Positions 45,874-54,002 of a stretch of DNA of 64,000 nt are shown here, piece by piece. The stretch lies in assembly GCF_000523235.1 (NCBI RefSeq), contig NZ_CP006850.1, positions 5,766,001 through 5,830,000 on the forward strand, written 5' to 3'. The position numbers and the translations under genes were made by a program. Under the pieces are notes generated by a model. The model had not been told where the DNA came from. It saw only the letters and a program-made list of their open reading frames with translations, and searched no databases. The first letter of the stretch is position 1. Each line of letters starts with the position of its first letter. The stretch is from Nocardia nova SH22a. Lineage in GTDB: Bacteria; Actinomycetota; Actinomycetes; Mycobacteriales; Mycobacteriaceae.

Positions 45874-45912
45874 GTACGGTGTACGTGGTTATAATACTCC
45901 GTACAGCATACG
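45874..45912. promoter_or_regulatory. Putative TetR operators around a shared promoter
   Basis: Two quasi-palindromes, GTACGGTGTAC at 45874-45884 and CGTACAGCATACG at 45900-45912, flank a TATAAT hexamer at 45890-45895. The latter fits a -10 box for the SNF2 gene at 45920. The layout would let the divergent TetR repressor block both promoters. This is read from sequence only. Confidence 0.45.
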
Positions 45913-45919
45913 AAGATTA

Positions 45920-47713
45920 GTGAGGGTTCTCCTGCGCACCACACACGCCACCTATCTGCCCGATCGGCACGCCTTCGCGCTGTGGACCTGGACCGGACAC
46001 GCTCCCGGTCCGGCATCGACGGGCACCACCGAACGGGTGCGGCTCGCCGTCCCGCAGCCCGACGGCGCCGCGCTCACCGTCACCGAGGTCGACTGCGCGG
46101 TCGTCGACGCCGAGCGCCTCGGTGAGATTCCCGTCCGGCACGCGGGCGCCTCGGTGCCCGCCTGGCAGCGGGTCGCCCGCGAGGACGCCGGACCGGAGGT
46201 GCTGCCACCGGCCGCGCACGCGGTGGCCAATGCCACCGACACCGCGATCGTCTCCGCCGATCGCGCGGTGCGGGCCTATCGCGATACCGAACGGATCACC
46301 CACGAGCTGCGCGAACCGTTGCGGGCGACGCTGCGGCCCTATCAGGCGCGCGGCATCTCCTGGTTGCATCAGGCCACCGCCGAGCACGGCGGCGCGGTCC
46401 TCGCCGACGAGATGGGGCTCGGAAAGACCGTGCAGGCCATCGGTTTCCTGCTCGGCCGCGCCGCATCCGGACCACAGCTGGTGATCTGCCCGACCTCGCT
46501 GGTGGGCAACTGGGTACGCGAGATCACCCGCTTCGCGCCGGGACTGCGGCCGATCGCCTGGCGCGGCGGCGCACTCGATGATCTCGCCCCCGGCGACGTG
46601 CTGGTCACCGGCTACCCGACCCTGCGCGGACACGGAACGGCACTGTCCGGAACGGACTGGACCACCGTGGTTTTCGACGAGGCGCAGGTGCTGAAGAATC
46701 CGCGCACCCAGGTATCGCGCGCCGCGCGGGCGGTGACCGCCCGGGCGCGGGTGGCCCTCACGGGCACACCGGTGGAGAACCATCTCGACGAGCTGTGGGC
46801 ACTGCTCAATCTGGTCGCGCCCGCGGCGTTCACGCACAAGGCCCGCTTCCGCCGCCGTTTCGTGCGCCCGATCGAGGAGGGCTCCTCCGAGGCGGTGCGG
46901 CGGTTGCACGACGCGATCGAGCCGATCCTGCTGGGCCGCCGCAAACTTCAGGTCGCCGCGGCCCTGCCGCCGAAGATCCACACCGACCTGATCTGCGATC
47001 TCACCGACGAACAGCGGCGCCTCTACGACGAACTGCTCGAGCGCGTGGAGGCGGACGGATTCGGGGTCGGCGCCGAGCGCGACGCCCGGGTGCTGGCCGC
47101 GCTCACCGCGCTCAAACAGGTCTGCAACCATCCCGGACTGATCTCCGGTGATGTCGGCGAACTCCTGGGCCGCAGCGGAAAATTCGACGTCTGCTCCGGC
47201 ATCCTCGCCGCCAATCTCGAACTGGACTGCCCGACACTGGTGTTCACGCAGTACCGGGCCACGGCCGATCTCCTGGCACGGCACTGCGCCGAGGAGTTCG
47301 CCGTGACGGCGCCGATCTTCCACGGCGGCCTGTCCCAGGCCGAGCGGGATGCCATCGTCTCGGAATTCCAGACACCGCAGGGCCCGCCGATCCTGATTCT
47401 GAGCCTGCGGGCCGCGGGGACCGGCCTGACCCTCACCCGGGCCGCCGATGTGGTGCATTTCGACCGCTGGTGGAATCCGGCGGTGGAGGCCCAGGCCTCC
47501 GATCGGGCGCATCGCATCGGCCAGACCCGCCCGGTCACGATCACCACCCTGACCAGCGCCACCACGGTCGAGGAACATATCGCCGGAATGCACGATCGCA
47601 AATCCGCCCTGGCCGGTCTCGGTACCGGCGGGGGCCGCTCGGCGGTGTCGCGCCTGGCCGGTCTCGACGATGACGATCTGCTGGCGGTGCTGCGCCGGAA
47701 GCGAGGGAACTGA
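45920..47713 (+). CDS. SNF2-family DEAD/DEAH ATPase
   Basis: A 597-aa SNF2-type ATPase. A variable N-terminal part (residues 1-135) leads to LRPYQARGISWLHQATAEHG, the Walker A ADEMGLGKTVQAIG, Walker B VVFDEAQ, RVALTGTPVENHLDELWALL, then the helicase C lobe with PTLVFTQYRATADLLARH and motif VI QASDRAHRIGQTRPV. GTG 45920 is chosen as the first start before homology; the frame runs on upstream without conservation. It is followed after 1 nt by a SWIM-finger protein, a common actinobacterial pair. It probably remodels nucleic-acid complexes. Confidence 0.87.
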   Translation: MRVLLRTTHATYLPDRHAFALWTWTGHAPGPASTGTTERVRLAVPQPDGAALTVTEVDCAVVDAERLGEIPVRHAGASVPAWQRVAREDAGPEVLPPAAHAVANATDTAIVSADRAVRAYRDTERITHELREPLRATLRPYQARGISWLHQATAEHGGAVLADEMGLGKTVQAIGFLLGRAASGPQLVICPTSLVGNWVREITRFAPGLRPIAWRGGALDDLAPGDVLVTGYPTLRGHGTALSGTDWTTVVFDEAQVLKNPRTQVSRAARAVTARARVALTGTPVENHLDELWALLNLVAPAAFTHKARFRRRFVRPIEEGSSEAVRRLHDAIEPILLGRRKLQVAAALPPKIHTDLICDLTDEQRRLYDELLERVEADGFGVGAERDARVLAALTALKQVCNHPGLISGDVGELLGRSGKFDVCSGILAANLELDCPTLVFTQYRATADLLARHCAEEFAVTAPIFHGGLSQAERDAIVSEFQTPQGPPILILSLRAAGTGLTLTRAADVVHFDRWWNPAVEAQASDRAHRIGQTRPVTITTLTSATTVEEHIAGMHDRKSALAGLGTGGGRSAVSRLAGLDDDDLLAVLRRKRGN

Positions 47714-47714
47714 C

Positions 47715-48266
47715 GTGCCCGACAACGAATTCGGTTACACGCCGTGGGGTATGGGCTGGGTGCGCCTGGCCGAGCCGATCAGCGCGTCCCGGCCGGAACC
47801 GCTGCTGCCCCGCGCCCGCAGCATCGCCCGCCACGACGGGGTACGACTCGAGATCGAGGGCACCTCGGTCTGCGCGCGCATCCACCGCGGCGGTCAGGCG
47901 TCGGTGACCCATCTCGAGATCGCCGCCCTGTCCACGGCCCAGGTCACCGCCATCGCGGAGCGGATCCCGCCGCACACGATGGAGCTCACCGACACCGTGC
48001 ACGCCGACCTGGCCGCCGCCGACCTGATCCCCACACCCGGGCTGGCGCATTCGGACTGTTCGTGCCCGGCCCGTAAATCGCGCTGCCTGCATCTGCTGGC
48101 GACGTGTTACGCGCTGGCCCGGCGGGTGGACGAGAATCCCTGGCTGACACTGGATCTGCAGGGATATCGCGCGGGCGGGGCGGCCGCGGATCCGGATGCG
48201 GCACCGGCCCGCTGGACACCGATCGACATCCTCGATCCGGCGACGTTCTTCGCCGGCACGTCCTGA
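47715..48266 (+). CDS. SWIM zinc-finger protein
   Basis: A 183-aa protein. After FGYTPWGMGWVRLAEPISAS and a positively charged middle, residues 112-130 carry a SWIM finger SDCSCPARKSRCLHLLATCY (CxC...CxH), a DNA- or protein-binding zinc fold often encoded beside SNF2 ATPases. GTG 47715 lies 1 nt after the SNF2 stop, so the pair is co-translated. It presumably targets or anchors the ATPase; no effector domain is seen. Confidence 0.85.
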   Translation: MPDNEFGYTPWGMGWVRLAEPISASRPEPLLPRARSIARHDGVRLEIEGTSVCARIHRGGQASVTHLEIAALSTAQVTAIAERIPPHTMELTDTVHADLAAADLIPTPGLAHSDCSCPARKSRCLHLLATCYALARRVDENPWLTLDLQGYRAGGAAADPDAAPARWTPIDILDPATFFAGTS

Positions 48267-48272
48267 TCCCGG

Positions 48273-50024
48273 TTACATCCGGCGCAGGGCGGTGATGCGC
48301 TGGGACAGCTGATCGGCGGTGGCCAGCGCGGTCGGCGGTCCCCCGCATTCGCGGCGCAGTTCACCGTGGATCACCCCGTGCGGTTTCCCGGTGCGGTGAT
48401 GGTGCATCGCGACCAGTGAATTGAGTTCGCGTCGCAGTTCACCCAGCCGGTCGGCGGTGGCGACCCGCTCGGCGGCCGCCGCGGCCGACGGCCCGGCCTC
48501 GGGCGCCTCGGTGACGGTCGCGGCGGCACTGCGCTCACGGATCTGGCGAGTCTGCCGGTCACGCAGCAGCGCACGCATCTGATCGGCGTCGAGCAGGCCC
48601 GGGATGCCGAGATAGTCGGCCTCCTCGTCGCTACCGGCGAAGGTGGCGGTACCGAACGAGTCGCCGTCGTAGATCACCTGATCCAGCTCGGCGTCGGCGG
48701 CGAGCGCGACGAACGCGCGTTCCTCCTCGCCCGGCTCGTCCTTCTGCTTGTTCGCCTCGATCAGCAGTTCGTCGTCGAGGGCGTTCTTCTCCCGGTGCGG
48801 TTTGCCGATGACGTGGTCGCGCTGCACCTCGAGCTGCGCGGCCAGATCGAGCAGCACCGGCACCGACGGCAGGAAGACGCTCGCGGTCTCACCGGGACGC
48901 CGCGCGCGCACGAACCGGCCGATGGCCTGGGCGAAATACAGCGGTGTCGAGGCGCTGGTGGCGTACACGCCGACGGCCAGGCGCGGGACGTCGACACCCT
49001 CGGACACCATGCGCACCGCCACCATCCACGGATCGGTGCTGGCCGCGAACTCACCGATCCGGTCCGACGAGCTGGGATCGTCGGACAGCACCACCGCGGG
49101 TTTACTGCCCGAGATGTGTTCCAGCAGTTCGGCGTAGTCGCGCGCCTTCTCCTGATCGGTCGCGATCACCAGGCCACCGGCATCGGACATGCCCGTCGCC
49201 CGCAACTGCCGCAGCCGGGTGTCGGCGGCGGAGAGCACCTTCGACATCCAGTCCCCGGCGGGGTCGAGTGCGGTGCGCCAAGCGCGGGCGGTCTGCTCGG
49301 CGCTCAGCGGTTCGCCCAGCCGCGCGGTGTATTCCTCGCCCGCGCTGTCCCGCCATTGCGCCTCACCGGAGTACGCGAGGAACACCACCGGGCGCACGAC
49401 GCCGTCGGCGAGGGCCTCGGAGTAGCCGTAGGTGTAGTCGGCACTCGATCGCGGGAAACCGGATTCGTCGGGTTCGTAGTTGACGAACGGGATCTGCGAG
49501 TCGTCGCTGCGGAAGGGCGTACCGGTCAGCGCGAGCCGCCGGGTGGCGTCCCCGAATGCCTCCGCGGTCGCGTCACCCCAGCTCTTGGCGTCACCGGCGT
49601 GGTGGATCTCGTCCAGGATCACGAGGGTGCGGCGGTTCTCGGTCCGCACCCGGTGCTTGAACGGATGCGAGGCCACCTGCGCGTAGGTGACCACGACACC
49701 GTGATAGTCACCCGACGTGCCGCCGGTGCTGTTGGAGAAGTTCGAATCCAGAGCGATCCCGAGGCGCGCGGCCGCGGACGACCACTGATGCTTGAGATGC
49801 TCGGTCGGCGCTACGACCGTGATCTGATCGACGGTGCGGTCGGTGAGCAGTTCGGTCGCCAACCGCAGCGCGAAGGTCGTCTTACCCGCGCCCGGAGTCG
49901 CCACGGCCAGGAAGTCGCGTGGCTTGTTCGTCAGATATCTGGTGAGTGCCCTGCGCTGCCATGCTCGTAACGAACCGCCACCACCCGAAGTCACTCCAGA
50001 GAGATTAGCGACCGTCACCGACAC
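48273..50024 (-). CDS. DEAD/DEAH-box helicase (SF2, type III restriction-like)
   Basis: A 583-aa SF2 helicase. Walker A is ATPGAGKTTFALRLA, motif II is LVILDEIHHAGDAKSWGDAT, motif III is RLALTGTPFRSDDSQIPF, and the C lobe has MVSEGVDVPRLAVGVYATSA and YFAQAIGRFVRARRPGE. About 100 Ala/Glu-rich residues at the end hold no known domain. It is convergent with the SWIM gene, only 6 nt apart, and divergent from the YihY gene. Its role (repair, RNA or defence) is not evident from sequence. Confidence 0.83.
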   Translation of the reverse strand: MSVTVANLSGVTSGGGGSLRAWQRRALTRYLTNKPRDFLAVATPGAGKTTFALRLATELLTDRTVDQITVVAPTEHLKHQWSSAAARLGIALDSNFSNSTGGTSGDYHGVVVTYAQVASHPFKHRVRTENRRTLVILDEIHHAGDAKSWGDATAEAFGDATRRLALTGTPFRSDDSQIPFVNYEPDESGFPRSSADYTYGYSEALADGVVRPVVFLAYSGEAQWRDSAGEEYTARLGEPLSAEQTARAWRTALDPAGDWMSKVLSAADTRLRQLRATGMSDAGGLVIATDQEKARDYAELLEHISGSKPAVVLSDDPSSSDRIGEFAASTDPWMVAVRMVSEGVDVPRLAVGVYATSASTPLYFAQAIGRFVRARRPGETASVFLPSVPVLLDLAAQLEVQRDHVIGKPHREKNALDDELLIEANKQKDEPGEEERAFVALAADAELDQVIYDGDSFGTATFAGSDEEADYLGIPGLLDADQMRALLRDRQTRQIRERSAAATVTEAPEAGPSAAAAAERVATADRLGELRRELNSLVAMHHHRTGKPHGVIHGELRRECGGPPTALATADQLSQRITALRRM

Positions 50025-50187
50025 CTAGCCAATTCGACACCACCGGATCCGCCGCGCGCCGGACCGGACCGGTGCTCACCTCGCAGATCCGCGCGAACAT
50101 GTGCGATAGAACACGATCCACGACCGGGCGACACGATCGGCACCTGCTGCTGCCACGGCGGCCGAAGTGGGCAATGCTGTACTCAGT

Positions 50188-51381
50188 ATGTCCACCCGTC
50201 GGCCGAACCCGCTTCCCGGCACAGCCCGCATGCTGCGGCTGCTGTGTGGCCGGATCGCGGCCGTACTCCGGCGGATCCTGCAGGTGATCACCCGGGTGGC
50301 CGTCAAGGCGTGGGGCGATTCGATCTTCGCGAAATCGGCGGCCGCGGCCTTCTGGCAGACGCTGTCCCTGGCTCCGCTGCTGCTGGGACTGCTCGGCAGT
50401 ATCGGTTATGTCGGCGGCCTGTTCGGCCCCGACACCGTGCACATCGTCGAGGGCAAGATCATCACCGCCAGCGGGCATCTGTTCAGCGCCAACGTCGTCG
50501 ACGAGATGATCGCGCCGACCGTGCGCGACGTCCTGCAGCGCGGTCGCGGTGCGGTGGTGTCGGTGGGTTTCGTCCTGTCGCTGTGGGCGGGATCCTCGGC
50601 GATGGCGACCTTCGTCGACTCCATCGTCGCCGCGCACGGCCAGTCGGATGCCCGTCATCCCGTCTGGCAGCGCATCTTCGCCCTGGGGCTGTATCTGCTG
50701 TTCCTGGTGGCGGCTGTTTTCGTGCTTCCGGTGGTGGCGCTGGGACCGGCGCTGATCGGCCGGGCGCTGCCGGAGGGATGGCGCGAACCGGGTCTGCGCC
50801 TGATCGACAACTTCTACTATCCGGCCGCCGGACTCCTGCTCGTCATCGGGCTGACCACGCTCTACAAGCTCGCCCTGCACCGATCCCTGCCGTGGCACCG
50901 CCTCTTCGGCGGCGCGTTGATCGCGATGATCTTCTTCATGACCGCCAGCGATATCCTGCGCAGATACCTCACCTGGGCGGCACGGGCCGGTGTCAGCTAC
51001 GGCGCGCTGGCGACGCCGATCGCGTTCCTGCTGTTCACATTCTTCCTGGCCTTCGCGGTGATCCTGGGCGCGGAGTTCAACGCGACCGTGCAGGAGTTCT
51101 GGCCTGCCCGCGCGACCCGGTTCGAACAGTTCAAACAGTGGTGGGCACGACGTCACGGCGCGGGGAACTCCGGGGACGGATCGGCCGACGAGCCCGATTC
51201 CGGCGCGGTGGCACCGGAACCGAGTGCGGATGCCGATCGGCCCGGCACGCCGCCCGACCGTCGCGATCAGGCGCCGGACTCCGGCGGGTCCGCAGCCGGC
51301 GGCTCACCGACCGCATTCGACTCGGCCGCGGTGCGCACGAGCGGGGACCGCAGCCGCAGGTGGATCCGCCCGACCGGATAG
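50188..51381 (+). CDS. YihY/BrkB family membrane protein
   Basis: A 397-aa membrane protein matching the YihY/BrkB family and Rv2707. It has six transmembrane segments, with LAPLLLGLLGSIGYVGGLFG, LSLWAGSSAMATFVDSIVAA, YYPAAGLLLVIGLTTLYKLA, GALIAMIFFMTASDILRRYL and LATPIAFLLFTFFLAFAVIL. The last 65 residues are hydrophilic (Asp/Pro/Ala) and their codons overlap the next gene antisense by 115 nt. The family may be a transporter or scaffold; the substrate is unknown. Confidence 0.85.
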   Translation: MSTRRPNPLPGTARMLRLLCGRIAAVLRRILQVITRVAVKAWGDSIFAKSAAAAFWQTLSLAPLLLGLLGSIGYVGGLFGPDTVHIVEGKIITASGHLFSANVVDEMIAPTVRDVLQRGRGAVVSVGFVLSLWAGSSAMATFVDSIVAAHGQSDARHPVWQRIFALGLYLLFLVAAVFVLPVVALGPALIGRALPEGWREPGLRLIDNFYYPAAGLLLVIGLTTLYKLALHRSLPWHRLFGGALIAMIFFMTASDILRRYLTWAARAGVSYGALATPIAFLLFTFFLAFAVILGAEFNATVQEFWPARATRFEQFKQWWARRHGAGNSGDGSADEPDSGAVAPEPSADADRPGTPPDRRDQAPDSGGSAAGGSPTAFDSAAVRTSGDRSRRWIRPTG

Positions 51382-52100
51382 TCGTGCAACCACTGCGTGA
51401 CGGCGGCCACGGCCGCGATCACCGACAGACCGCACGCCACCATCCCCGACGGAGCCAGCCCGCCGCTCGAGTAGGTGGACTGCCGCACTCCCGGTATCGC
51501 CAGCGTTCCGTTGCCGAAGGCCCACGCCATCAGCGAACCGATCTGGCCGCCCATATCGTATTTTCGTGCCGTCATGGCCTTGAGATCGGGCGTTTTCGTA
51601 CTGACGTAGACGAGCGTGATCAACACCAGCACCGCGACGACCACCGCGCTGATCGCGGTACACCGCGCCGCCAACTCGGTACGCCTGCCGACGGTCACCA
51701 GCGCCAGCACCACCATGACGACGATGGCCGCCGCGGCCAGCAGGGCCCAGCCGCCACTGATCCGGGCGATCCCGCTGTGCTGCCGCGACCACGCGCTCAG
51801 ATAGGTGGTGCTCGCCTGCACCCGGCCGAAGGCGTCCGTTCGCACCCGTCCGTCGGGGCCGCTGGCCGTCGCCCACGGCCGGAACAGCAGCACGAGCGTC
51901 ACGACTCCGGCGAGGATCGCACAGCAGGCGGCCCAGGACTGCCGTAATGTCTCCGGCCGCACGCGAAGCAGGAACCGGCCGGACGTCGACGGCGCGGTCT
52001 TCGGCAGCGCGGTTCGCGGCGACGCTGTCTCCGCGGTCCCCGATGGATCGGGGCCGCCGGTCGAGGCGTCGCTCGACCCCCATGGGGTGGGCTGAGCCAT
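51267..52100 (-). CDS. Uncharacterised four-helix membrane protein
   Basis: A 277-aa protein with a Ser/Thr/Pro-rich N-terminal tail of ~50 residues, then transmembrane segments at about 58-76 (SWAACCAILAGVVTLVLLF), 116-136, 145-163 and 222-240, and an extracytoplasmic loop RPWATASGPDGRVRTDAFGR. No family was recognised. It overlaps the 3' end of the YihY gene by 115 nt on the opposite strand. The order resembles mycobacteria, where small membrane proteins lie between Rv2707 and sigB. Confidence 0.65.
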   Translation of the reverse strand: MAQPTPWGSSDASTGGPDPSGTAETASPRTALPKTAPSTSGRFLLRVRPETLRQSWAACCAILAGVVTLVLLFRPWATASGPDGRVRTDAFGRVQASTTYLSAWSRQHSGIARISGGWALLAAAAIVVMVVLALVTVGRRTELAARCTAISAVVVAVLVLITLVYVSTKTPDLKAMTARKYDMGGQIGSLMAWAFGNGTLAIPGVRQSTYSSGGLAPSGMVACGLSVIAAVAAVTQWLHDYPVGRIHLRLRSPLVRTAAESNAVGEPPAADPPESGA

Positions 52101-52169
52101 TGTCCGAGCGTAAGCATCGACCGGGCAGAACGACCGATTCGCTGTAACCAGTGCTGGGAACGATCGTCC

Positions 52170-52655
52170 TCAGCCCGGCAGCGACAGTCCCACGATGAGG
52201 GTCGCGGCGACGGAACCGTCCGCCCCTTCGCCGCCGTAGACCATGACCATAGATCCGGGCGCGATGTCCGCCGCCCGCACCCCGGGAAAGACATGTGTCG
52301 AAGTCCGGGCGCCGATATGGACCGCCGTCGTCCCGCCGGCCAGCCCGCGCACCCGGAGGGTGTGGCCGTCGTTGTCGACGACCGCGCCGACGGCGATCCC
52401 GCGCACGGCCCGCGCGACCGGATCCGCGGCATTCGCCCGCTGATCCCCCGAACCGCTCGCGGGCGAGCCGAACCACGAGACATGTTGCAGTGCAACGACC
52501 AGCAGAACGCCGATGACACCGACGACGATCCAGACCACCGCGTGCGCGACGGACCCGGCCGCTTCCCGCGGCGGCTCGTTCTCCACTGCCGGTTCGGGCG
52601 GCGTGACCGCCTGTGACACAGTCGCTTTCGACCACGGAGTCGCCGAGGCAGCCAT
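52170..52655 (-). CDS. Single-pass membrane protein with a DUF5666-like domain
   Basis: A 161-aa protein. After a Pro/Glu-rich cytosolic segment, AHAVVWIVVGVIGVLLVVAL is a transmembrane helix near residue 40. The exported part (VRGIAVGAVVDNDGHTLRVR, TTAVHIGARTSTHVFPG, APGSMVMVYGG) shows the beta-strand pattern of DUF5666/OB-like domains. ATG 52655 is used because the upstream part of the frame is not conserved. Function unknown. Confidence 0.6.
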   Translation of the reverse strand: MAASATPWSKATVSQAVTPPEPAVENEPPREAAGSVAHAVVWIVVGVIGVLLVVALQHVSWFGSPASGSGDQRANAADPVARAVRGIAVGAVVDNDGHTLRVRGLAGGTTAVHIGARTSTHVFPGVRAADIAPGSMVMVYGGEGADGSVAATLIVGLSLPG

Positions 52656-52759
52656 ACTCAGAGAATAGAACCGAACCCCCACAGGGTATCTCCAGCAGCG
52701 GGAGGTCCGGGGCGCGCCCGGACGTCGAATCGCGATGTCGCCGTGGCGGATCGGCCCGA

Positions 52760-53782
52760 TCAGTAGCCCGCCAGCCCCATGCCCCGGGCCAGCAACGGCC
52801 ACGAATCGTGCAGGGCGGCTTCCCAGTACGGCCAGTAGTGGGTGCCCTCCGGGGTGAAGTTGTAGGTGGCCGGAATGTTCAGCGCGTCCAGCCGGGTCCG
52901 GAGGTCGTGGGTGCAGGTGTTGGCCACGGCCTCGATCATCATGCCGAGCGCCAGGTTCACTCCGCCCATCGGTCCCGGTGAGGCCGTGGTGTAGTTGCGC
53001 ACATCCTGCATCTCCGGAATGCCGCTGCCGCTGGAGAGATAGAGCAGGGTGCCGCGCAGCTTGTCGGCGTTGATCACCGGATCGTTGGCGGCCCACGCCG
53101 GATCGCCGGGCGGGCCGTACATGTTCACGGTGTTACCGCCCGACCACAGCTCGACCGACGCCTTGACCGCCGACTGCCCCACCGGATCGGCGATCTGCGC
53201 GCATCCGCTGTAGGCGGCGACCGACTTCCACAGCCCGGGCGCGGCCTCGGCCAGCTGAAGCACCGAGGTTCCCGACATCGACAGCCCGGTCAGCGCGTTC
53301 AGCCCGGTGGAATGCAGGGTGGCGTCCAGGAGCGGCGGCAGTTCCTCGGTGAAGAAGGTCTTCCATTTGTTCACGCCCAGCTTGGGATCCGGGCGCAACC
53401 AGTCGGTGTAGTAGCTGCCGCGGCCGCCGATCGGTTGGATCACGTTGACCGGCTGACCGGCCAGCCAGTCCAGCGCGTGGGTCTGCTGCTGCCAGTTCAT
53501 CTTTCCCAGACCGGCGTCCAGGCCGTTGAGCATGTACAGATTCGGCGCCGGGCGCGATTCGTCGGCCGGACGCAGCACATCGACCGCGATCTCGGTGTCC
53601 ATCGCCGCCGAGTACACCTTCAGGTGCCAGGTACGCCCGTCCTTCTCGATCGAGGCCACCGCCGGTCGGCCGGGCGGGGCCGCGGTGACGGCGCCACCGC
53701 ACAGGACCGTGCCGGACAGCACGGTCAGCGCTGCGGCGAGGAGCCGCAGAACGAGGGAGTGAATTGATGCAGCAGGCTTCAT
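52760..53782 (-). CDS. Secreted Ag85/mycolyltransferase-like esterase
   Basis: A 340-aa secreted alpha/beta hydrolase of the esterase D/antigen 85 family (PF00756). A signal peptide of about 30 residues ends GGAVTAAPPG. The core has LYMLNGLDAGLGKMNWQQQ, RGSYYTDWLRPDPKLG, the nucleophile elbow TGLSMSGTSVLQLAEAAPG, and the histidine region FTPEGTHYWPYWEAALHDSW. In mycolate-making actinobacteria the family moves mycolic acids to trehalose or arabinogalactan. It could do so here or be an esterase; which is not settled by sequence. Confidence 0.85.
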   Translation of the reverse strand: MKPAASIHSLVLRLLAAALTVLSGTVLCGGAVTAAPPGRPAVASIEKDGRTWHLKVYSAAMDTEIAVDVLRPADESRPAPNLYMLNGLDAGLGKMNWQQQTHALDWLAGQPVNVIQPIGGRGSYYTDWLRPDPKLGVNKWKTFFTEELPPLLDATLHSTGLNALTGLSMSGTSVLQLAEAAPGLWKSVAAYSGCAQIADPVGQSAVKASVELWSGGNTVNMYGPPGDPAWAANDPVINADKLRGTLLYLSSGSGIPEMQDVRNYTTASPGPMGGVNLALGMMIEAVANTCTHDLRTRLDALNIPATYNFTPEGTHYWPYWEAALHDSWPLLARGMGLAGY

Positions 53783-54002
53783 CGAATGGTGCTTCCGGTC
53801 CACGGCCGCGATCGGCGACCGAGTCGAATTCTCTTGCCGTCGGTTTCGGCGTTCCGGCCGGAACGCCGAAACCGAGTGGCCCGGAGGCGAGTCCGGGCCA
53901 CTCGGGCCGGTCGTGAGGTCGTGCGGGTCCTCACGACCGGTGCTCCGCTCCGACGGACGACCGTGGCATCGCGCGCACGGTACGAGCGGAGTCGTCCGGC
54001 GA

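Noticed and set aside
44930..45919. Extension of the SNF2 frame upstream by 990 nt
   Set aside because: It runs antisense through the TetR gene, has Arg/Pro-rich shadow composition, and would include the promoter and operator region.
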